A DNA stretch of 9,917 bases from Thiotrichaceae bacterium (GTDB lineage Bacteria; Pseudomonadota; Gammaproteobacteria; Thiotrichales; Thiotrichaceae), in NCBI GenBank assembly GCA_027008665.1, contig JALVEA010000258.1, forward strand, positions 1 to 9,917. Reading direction: 5' to 3'. Positions 6,137 to 9,917 of this stretch are shown here, one piece after another. The stretch's first letter is position 1. Every line of letters starts with the position of its first letter. Under the pieces are notes generated by a model. The model did not search any database. It saw nothing but the letters and a program-made list of their open reading frames with translations, and was not told the DNA's origin. A program made the position numbers and the translations under genes.

Positions 6137-7471
6137 GTGTACCAATCTATTTGTACCTTATTAATAGTATGGCTATTATCAGCTTGTTCTACCTACGGGG
6201 AAATAAGAAATGAATCTATTAAGGCCAGAGGGATAAAAAAGAGTTATTCTTTAAAGTCTTTTCACGACAAATTTTCTGATAGCGATAGTTTTGTTATTTT
6301 ATCCTTTTCAGGAGGGGGGACACGCGCGGCCGCACTTGCCTATGGTGTGTTGCAAGCGTTGCGTAATACCTCCTTTGTTAGCAATGGAAAGCCAATGAGT
6401 CTGCTTGATGATGTGGATGTGATAAGCTCTGTATCGGGCGGAAGTTTCACTGCTGCCTATTATGGTCTTTATGGTGATAAAATCTTTTATGATTTCAAAA
6501 AGGTATTTTTGTATCACCATATTGAAAAGCAAATCCTAAAACGTTTTTTAAACCCTTTTTTCATTATCTCACCACAAGGACGCACCGAAGCGGCGATTGA
6601 ATACTATCAGCGTACCATTTTTAAATACGCCACCTTTAATGACATGATGCGCCCTAATGCACCCATGATTATTATTAATGCCTCTGATCTCGGATACGGT
6701 GTGCGTTTCTCCTTTACTCAAGAATATTTTAATTTACTCTGCTCAGATCTTAGTGAATTTCCTATAGCACGAGCGGTCACAGCCTCCTCCGCTGTGCCAC
6801 TGGTTTTTAATCCCGTTGTACTTGAAAATCATGATAAATGTGCTAAAAAATCACTAAAAGCATCACACGGGACACAAGATAAAAATAATCTTGAAGTGCA
6901 AATGATGCTTAAAGGATTAAATAGCTATGAGAATAAAGAGCATCGCAAATTTGTGCATCTTGTCGATGGAGGGATTACTGATAATCTAGGTCTACGTTCC
7001 CTGCATGATATGTTGGAAGTAGCAGGCGGAGCTAAATTTTTAATGAAACAATTAAAGCTACGCGCCCCTAAAAGAATCGTTCTTATTTCTGTTGATGCCT
7101 CCACAGAGCCAGAACTGCTTATGGATAATACACGTCGTCGTCCTTCAATAGCCGAAACCATTGGTGCTATGAGTAACGCCCAATTACATCGTTATAATGT
7201 CGCCACCGTTGAACTATTAAAAGATCAACTACGACAATGGTCACAGCAATTATCAACCCCCGATAATAAAATTAAACCTTATTTTATTCAGTTGGGTTTT
7301 AAGGATTTAAAATCATCTGAACAACAGCAATATTTTAATACCATCCCAACCAGTTTTTCATTAAGTCGAGAGCAAGTTGATAAATTAATAAGCGTAGGAC
7401 AGCAATTAATACATGACAATCCAGACTATCAGAAATTATTAGGTGATATAAAAGCAGTCTCTAGTCAATGA
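6137..7471 (+). CDS. Patatin-like phospholipase family lipoprotein
   Basis: 444 residues from the GTG at 6137, preceded by AGAGGGA at 6-nt spacing. This gives a compact lipoprotein signal ending in the lipobox LLSAC (lipidated Cys17), so the protein is probably membrane-anchored. The frame is open from a TTG at 6026 that also has a ribosome site (GGGAG, 7 nt). That start would add 37 residues before the hydrophobic stretch and is the main alternative. Patatin-type catalytic features are present: oxyanion loop SGGGTRAAALAYG (57-69), nucleophile Ser100 in SSVSGGS, and the dyad Asp277 in DGGITDN. In the GxSxG elbow the first Gly is Ser here. The family hydrolyses acyl esters of phospholipids. 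ASSAVPLVFNPV (216-227) is also typical of the fold. No type VI or type II secretion genes are visible nearby, so its target membrane cannot be read from context. Most Arg codons (17 of 20) are CGN, unlike the Rpn-like gene downstream. Confidence 0.88.
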   Translation: MYQSICTLLIVWLLSACSTYGEIRNESIKARGIKKSYSLKSFHDKFSDSDSFVILSFSGGGTRAAALAYGVLQALRNTSFVSNGKPMSLLDDVDVISSVSGGSFTAAYYGLYGDKIFYDFKKVFLYHHIEKQILKRFLNPFFIISPQGRTEAAIEYYQRTIFKYATFNDMMRPNAPMIIINASDLGYGVRFSFTQEYFNLLCSDLSEFPIARAVTASSAVPLVFNPVVLENHDKCAKKSLKASHGTQDKNNLEVQMMLKGLNSYENKEHRKFVHLVDGGITDNLGLRSLHDMLEVAGGAKFLMKQLKLRAPKRIVLISVDASTEPELLMDNTRRRPSIAETIGAMSNAQLHRYNVATVELLKDQLRQWSQQLSTPDNKIKPYFIQLGFKDLKSSEQQQYFNTIPTSFSLSREQVDKLISVGQQLIHDNPDYQKLLGDIKAVSSQ

Positions 7472-7500
7472 TTTTATGCACGTTCTATAATTTTCATAAT

Positions 7501-7600
7501 TAACTGATGTTACGCAGTCCCTTAATGGAGTGTGGGTTATAGCAATTAGCTAAATTTGTAACTCGTTGATTCTTAATGCATGGGTGCGTAACATCAGTTA
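7501..7600. mobile_element. 100-bp MITE-like element with perfect 16-bp inverted repeats
   Basis: TAACTGATGTTACGCA at 7501-7516 and its exact reverse complement TGCGTAACATCAGTTA at 7585-7600 bound a 68-bp core without coding capacity. The outermost TA on each side could be a duplicated TA target, leaving a 14-bp inverted repeat. The size and structure fit a non-autonomous miniature element mobilised by a transposase elsewhere in the genome. I do not recognise the parental insertion sequence. Confidence 0.75.
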
Positions 7601-7759
7601 TATCTACCAAGTCACGACAACACAGATAGAAATTTTACAAAAGAAGAACTTCTACAAATAGAGAAAGTTCAAATTTTTGCAGAAATTTTGATCTCTCAAT
7701 TTAAACTTTATGACTTCAAAAGTTTAGAAGAGAAAATCGCATCTTATAGATTTATTTAG
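7601..7759 (+). pseudogene. Orphan 52-codon reading-frame remnant
   Basis: Directly after the MITE-like element a frame runs 52 codons to a TAG at 7757-7759. It has no plausible start and an in-frame TAA lies inside the right inverted repeat. The translation is protein-like: TKEELLQIEKVQIFAEIL, then ISQFKLYDFKSLEEKIASYR. It reads as amphipathic helices with few rare residues, as expected for the C-terminus of a gene whose front was lost when the element inserted. I do not recognise the family. It shares a frame with the patatin gene upstream but is separated from it by stops. It could be chance in AT-rich DNA. Confidence 0.4.
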
Positions 7760-7783
7760 TAGATTAGCTTCTAATTAATTCTA

Positions 7784-7799
7784 CTCTGACCCCAATTAT
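7784..7799. repeat. Direct repeat CTCTGACCCCAATTAT, copy 1
   Basis: This 16-mer recurs exactly at 9555-9570. Here it is flanked by AATTAATT on the left and AATTATT on the right, giving a weak hairpin. The start-like sequence ATGCCCCGTCGCGCT follows 15 nt later and would encode MPRRA, a common opening of Y1/REP-associated transposases. From memory, GGGGTCAGAG-type sequence (the reverse complement) is often found at the edge of such transposase genes. It may therefore mark the decayed end of one. Confidence 0.55.
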
Positions 7800-7862
7800 T
7801 TGTGATGGGGAAATATGCCCCGTCGCGCTAAATTTGGAAACAAAACAATTATTGGAGATATT

Positions 7863-8678
7863 ATGATAGAAGTAGCATCACTACACTACGGTGTAATTTT
7901 TAAAAAGGCATTTTCAAATCCCGATATTTTTAAAGCATTTGTAAAAGATTTTCTAAATATTCAGTTAGAGATTACAGAGGTGGAGACAGAAAAATCGTTT
8001 GATACTCCTGTTGGTAGTATTAATAGTCGTTTTGACCTATTTGCAGAAGATAAAAAAAATAGAATTATTGTCGATATACAACATGTCAGAAATGCAGACC
8101 ATTACCATAGATTTTTACACTATCACTGCTCTGCTCTACTTGAACAGGTTATTAAATCAAAAGATTATCGTCCAAAATTGGAAGTATATACCATCGTCGT
8201 CTTAACATCAGGGGATAAGCATAAGAGAGATATCTGTACGATTGATTTTGACCCAATTGATAGACATGGAGTAAAAATTGGAGAAATTAATCACAAAATA
8301 ATATACCTATGCCCAAAATATGTCAGCAGTGATACACCCGAACCCTATAGAGAATGGCTAAGAGCAATCGATGATAGTTTAGATGGAGAGGTAGAGATAA
8401 AGAACTACTCAAAACAAATAATCAAAAAGATATTTAACCTAATCAAAAAAGATAAAACAACGCCAAAAGAGTATGCCAGAATGAAAGATGAGTATTCAGA
8501 TGAGTTAGTTAAGCAGGAGAAATTTGAGGAGGGGAAAAAAGAGGGAATAAAAGAGAGTAAGATTGAAATTGCCAAAAGCCTATTAGATGTCTTAGATATT
8601 GAAACAATATCTAAAAAGACAGGTCTTGGTGTTGAAGAGATAGAAAAGTTAAGAGATTTATTAAAAAGTGGAGATTAA
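7863..8678 (+). CDS. Rpn-like PD-(D/E)XK nuclease family transposase
   Basis: 271 residues from the ATG at 7863, which has GGAG 5 nt upstream. An in-frame ATG at 7815 would add 16 residues but probably belongs to an older element. It matches the PDDEXK_2/Rpn family: N-terminal YGVIFKKAFSNPDIFKAFVKDFL (9-31), SRFDLFAEDKKNRIIVDIQ (55-73) with the catalytic Asp58 and Asp71-x-Gln73 core, and HVRNADHYHRFLHYHCSALLEQ (74-95). The charged coiled tail EGKKEGIKESKIEIAKSLLD and the helix pair ISKKTGLGVEEIEKLRDLL are typical C-terminal features. Related Rpn proteins promote RecA-independent recombination and cut DNA. Others are annotated as transposases without proof of mobility. The third core residue is Asp rather than the more common Glu. 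Arg is encoded by AGA in 9 of 11 cases, unlike neighbouring genes, which suggests transfer. It is not in an operon. Confidence 0.9.
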   Translation: MIEVASLHYGVIFKKAFSNPDIFKAFVKDFLNIQLEITEVETEKSFDTPVGSINSRFDLFAEDKKNRIIVDIQHVRNADHYHRFLHYHCSALLEQVIKSKDYRPKLEVYTIVVLTSGDKHKRDICTIDFDPIDRHGVKIGEINHKIIYLCPKYVSSDTPEPYREWLRAIDDSLDGEVEIKNYSKQIIKKIFNLIKKDKTTPKEYARMKDEYSDELVKQEKFEEGKKEGIKESKIEIAKSLLDVLDIETISKKTGLGVEEIEKLRDLLKSGD

Positions 8679-8719
8679 ACAAATAACTAGACACCCATTA
8701 ATCTATCTCAATAATTAGC

Positions 8720-8744
8720 TGGACGGGGTTTGTAAGCCCGTCCA
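8720..8744. repeat. GC-rich hairpin next to truncated toxin gene
   Basis: TGGACGGG and CCCGTCCA form a perfect 8-bp stem around a 9-nt loop. It lies between the ends of the convergent Rpn-like gene and the toxin gene, 5 nt past the toxin stop. It lacks a T-tract on either side, so it is more REP-like than a classic terminator, although it could still slow RNA polymerase from both sides. Confidence 0.6.
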
Positions 8745-8749
8745 CACGT

Positions 8750-8887
8750 TTAGTTTAAACGCAACAAAGCCTCACAGTTTCCATAAAAATCAGTTTCAAA
8801 GCGTAAGCCTTGTGCAGATTCCGTTTGGAAGTAGTCTATTGAATTTTTTAGATCAAGCCATAGAGATTCATTTATCAGTAATTTCAT
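8750..8887 (-). pseudogene. Truncated RelE/ParE-family toxin
   Basis: 45 codons beginning with an ATG that overlaps the antitoxin gene's end by 20 bp, the usual coupled toxin arrangement. The start MKLLINESLWLDLKNSIDYF, followed by GLRFETDFYGNCEALLRLN, fits the first two helices of ParE/RelE toxins. Full-length toxins are about 90-100 residues. The frame stops right after LRLN, so the beta-sheet core with the C-terminal catalytic or gyrase-interacting residues is missing. The break lies immediately beside the hairpin at 8720-8744. There is no independent ribosome site, consistent with translation coupled to the antitoxin. A longer frame to 8959 simply reads backwards through the antitoxin gene and should not be used. 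The toxin is probably inactive. Confidence 0.7.
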
Positions 8888-9239
8888 TGATATGGTTACG
8901 TGTTCTTTTTCTGAATTCTTCAAGCGTGTAGCTCTTAGAGTCCCCAGCGTCGAGAGCATCTGCTCTACGTATTAATTCATTATTCCATTGATCTGCGTAA
9001 GCCATATCTGCCAAGTCATGGCTGGCATCGATATATGTTTTTGTTACTTTTTGGAATTTTTCAAGCTTGGTTTTTAAATGATGATTATTAAGCTTGGTAC
9101 GTTCATAATCTGAAATAAGCACTTCATAGTCACTAATCAATTTTTTAATTGCTCCTGATGAAGTGTTTTTCCCTACTAAATATTTTATTCGCTCCAATGC
9201 CTGTAGCTCATTATCATCTAATCGTATTGTTAATGCCAT
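8868..9239 (-). CDS. Antitoxin with ribbon-helix-helix N-terminus
   Basis: 123 residues with a good ribosome site (GGAG, 8 nt before the ATG at 9239). Residues 1-38 (MALTIRLDDNELQALERI...TSSGAIKKLISDY) look like a CopG/Arc-type ribbon-helix-helix that would bind operator DNA. Residues 38-70 are a coiled, charged helix (ISDYERTKLNNHHLKTKLEK). The C-terminal part (83-115; DQWNNELIRRADALDAGDSKSYTLEEFRKR) resembles the 'putative addiction module component' antitoxins, whose pattern is W-x-x-E-[IL]-x-R-R and L-D-x-G followed by an EE helix. The gene precedes and overlaps a ParE-like toxin, so it should be the antitoxin and autorepressor of that operon. Because the toxin is truncated, it may now be an orphan antitoxin. 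The fusion of two antitoxin-like parts is less usual than either alone. Confidence 0.8.
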   Translation of the reverse strand: MALTIRLDDNELQALERIKYLVGKNTSSGAIKKLISDYEVLISDYERTKLNNHHLKTKLEKFQKVTKTYIDASHDLADMAYADQWNNELIRRADALDAGDSKSYTLEEFRKRTRNHINEITDK

Positions 9240-9343
9240 AATGATCGCTCCTTTTCTTTATTTTCGTTTTTATCACTTAAAATGCAATCATTTTTTTGTT
9301 TTTTATTAGCTTGGAATTGGTTTTTACAATCATATAAGTATTA

Positions 9344-9437
9344 GTCTATAGGGGTAGCGCGGTAGGCTGTCTGCGCATCGCCAGCCGACAATATAAAGCC
9401 TTAATCTTTTTCTCCTACATTTAACAAACCTATAGAC
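9344..9437. repeat. 94-bp unit bounded by 9-bp inverted repeats
   Basis: GTCTATAGG (9344-9352) and its perfect complement CCTATAGAC (9429-9437) bound a segment with a local GC-rich hairpin, GGCTG-tct-GCG-cat-CGC-CAGCC at 9365-9386. That hairpin is preceded by GTAG and so may be a divergent relative of the REPs at 9624-9702. The 9-bp ends could be chance, and the palindromic CTATAG core makes this easier. Confidence 0.4.
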
Positions 9438-9554
9438 GTTCACTTATTAAATTTCATCTTAATGACTGAAAAGCTGAAGCTTTCACTCCTTTTCTCAGGA
9501 AATTATTTGAAAAACTATAGGATATCTATAATTATGGGCGTCCTAAATATTCCT

Positions 9555-9570
9555 CTCTGACCCCAATTAT
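9555..9570. repeat. Direct repeat CTCTGACCCCAATTAT, copy 2
   Basis: Exact copy of the 16-mer at 7784-7799. After it comes CCATGCGCTACAGCC...GGAGCGTGGGAAC, an imperfect hairpin-like stretch running into the REP pair. No coding sequence follows it. Confidence 0.55.
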
Positions 9571-9623
9571 ATCGCCTTGTTACCATGCGCTACAGCCTGT
9601 GGAGCGTGGGAACTAGAGAAACC

Positions 9624-9702
9624 GTAGGATCGGTGGAGTTTATGTAACCGATCATTTTATAGCACGGTTTTGGTCGGTTACGCAAAGCTTCACCGACCCT
9701 AC
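9624..9702. repeat. Inverted pair of GTAG REP hairpins (BIME-like)
   Basis: Left unit (9624-9653, plus): GTAG followed by stem GATCGGT (9628-9634) and ACCGATC (9647-9653). Right unit (9672-9702, minus): GTAG with stem GGTCGGT and ACCGACC. The two stems differ by one A-T to G-C change on both sides, a compensatory pair that supports selection on the hairpin. Loop sequences are related (GGAGTTTATGTA versus GAAGCTTTGCGTA). GTAG plus hairpin is the hallmark of REPs mobilised by REP-associated tyrosine transposases. Confidence 0.8.
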
Positions 9703-9703
9703 G

Positions 9704-9917
9704 TCACTCATAAACCATTTTTCCCCCAATCAATAATAGAAGGAAAAATGCGATCCAGTGTGCATAACTCTCAACCCAACCGAAAACCCCCTTCCCCCCG
9801 AAATATCCGATTAAAGGCATTAACGCTTGAAAAAGACCAAAATAGATAGAAGAAAGTAATGCCAGCGTTTGCGTATTCTCGGCTTTTTTTGAACCAAGAC
9901 TTATTGACACAGCAAAA
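9704..9917 (-). pseudogene. mntP: Manganese exporter MntP, truncated after third membrane segment (runs off right edge)
   Basis: The minus-strand frame enters from the right edge and reads FAVSISLGSKKAENTQ, then a membrane segment (TLALLSSIYFGLFQALMPLIGYF), a short loop (GGKGVFGWVESYA) and HWIAFFLLLLIGGKMVYE. This matches the first half of MntP, which has six membrane segments in about 185-190 residues and pumps Mn(II) out of the cell. The conserved start (MDAFAVSIS) lies at or just beyond the window edge. The frame ends at a TGA (9706-9704) immediately after GGKMVYE, where intact homologues continue into a hydrophilic loop and three more segments. The stop abuts the right GTAG REP, and no second half is found to the left. 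The gene is probably inactive or a half-length remnant, unless an assembly error is involved. Confidence 0.8.

Larger units (their letters stand above)
9240..9703. other. 464-bp gene-free region rich in small repeats
   Basis: No convincing gene is present between the antitoxin start and the manganese exporter remnant. The first 100 bp, very AT-rich, must contain the antitoxin promoter on the minus strand, but no clear -35/-10 pair stands out. The rest contains the 9344-9437 inverted-repeat unit, a small hairpin at 9467-9485 (GAAAAGC-TGAA-GCTTTC), the second CTCTGACCCCAATTAT repeat, and the REP pair. Confidence 0.6.

Noticed and set aside
6308..6532. 74-codon minus-strand frame
   Set aside because: It is antisense to the catalytic part of the patatin-like gene, which is clearly the real coding strand.
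7815..7862. Upstream ATG as the start of the Rpn-like gene
   Set aside because: The ATG at 7863 has a well-placed GGAG and begins at the conserved family N-terminus. The extra 16 residues look like another element.
7999..8205. 68-codon plus-strand frame inside the Rpn-like gene
   Set aside because: It is an out-of-frame shadow of the PD-(D/E)XK core.
9344..9702. CRISPR array, because several hairpin repeats cluster here
   Set aside because: The repeats are few, unequal in sequence, in opposite orientations and without regular spacers or cas genes. REP-type repeats explain them.

Overview
The window looks like AT-rich gammaproteobacterial chromosomal DNA. Housekeeping genes (proline iminopeptidase, a ComF/GntX-type phosphoribosyltransferase, a manganese exporter) are mixed with accessory genes and small palindromic repeats. 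GTAG-type REP hairpins, a PD-(D/E)XK (Rpn/PDDEXK_2) gene and lipoprotein or Sec signal peptides would fit a repeat-rich lineage such as the Thiotrichales. That placement is a guess from style, not from a marker gene.

Region 1 (1-2237): the 5' part of a proline iminopeptidase gene on the minus strand runs off the left edge. Divergent from it is a secreted phytase-like protein, which converges with a ComF family gene only 10 bp away.

Region 2 (2238-5095): a leader with hairpins precedes a plus-strand operon of three genes. They encode a 110-residue protein of unknown function, an ECF-type sigma factor, and a membrane-anchored SUMF1/formylglycine-generating-enzyme-like protein whose gene overlaps the sigma gene by 7 bp. 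The cytoplasmic tail of the membrane protein could be a sigma-binding region, making this a candidate periplasm-to-transcription signalling cassette. Members of one palindromic repeat family (GGAAGTT...AACTTCC) lie on both sides of the operon. The downstream copy is nested in a larger compound hairpin element with its own outer inverted repeats.

Region 3 (5096-7471): a secreted ankyrin-repeat protein (minus) is divergent from a patatin-like phospholipase with a lipobox (plus).

Region 4 (7472-9917) is a patchwork of small mobile or decayed elements: a 100-bp MITE-like element with perfect 16-bp inverted repeats, a short orphan reading-frame remnant, a possible remnant of a Y1/REP-associated transposase start, an intact Rpn-like PD-(D/E)XK gene with foreign-looking arginine codons, and a toxin-antitoxin pair whose ParE-like toxin is cut short next to a GC-rich hairpin. 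It ends with an inverted pair of GTAG REP hairpins carrying a compensatory base pair, which abuts a manganese exporter gene that stops after its third membrane segment. Several genes here end at or beside repeats, which suggests repeat-associated rearrangement.
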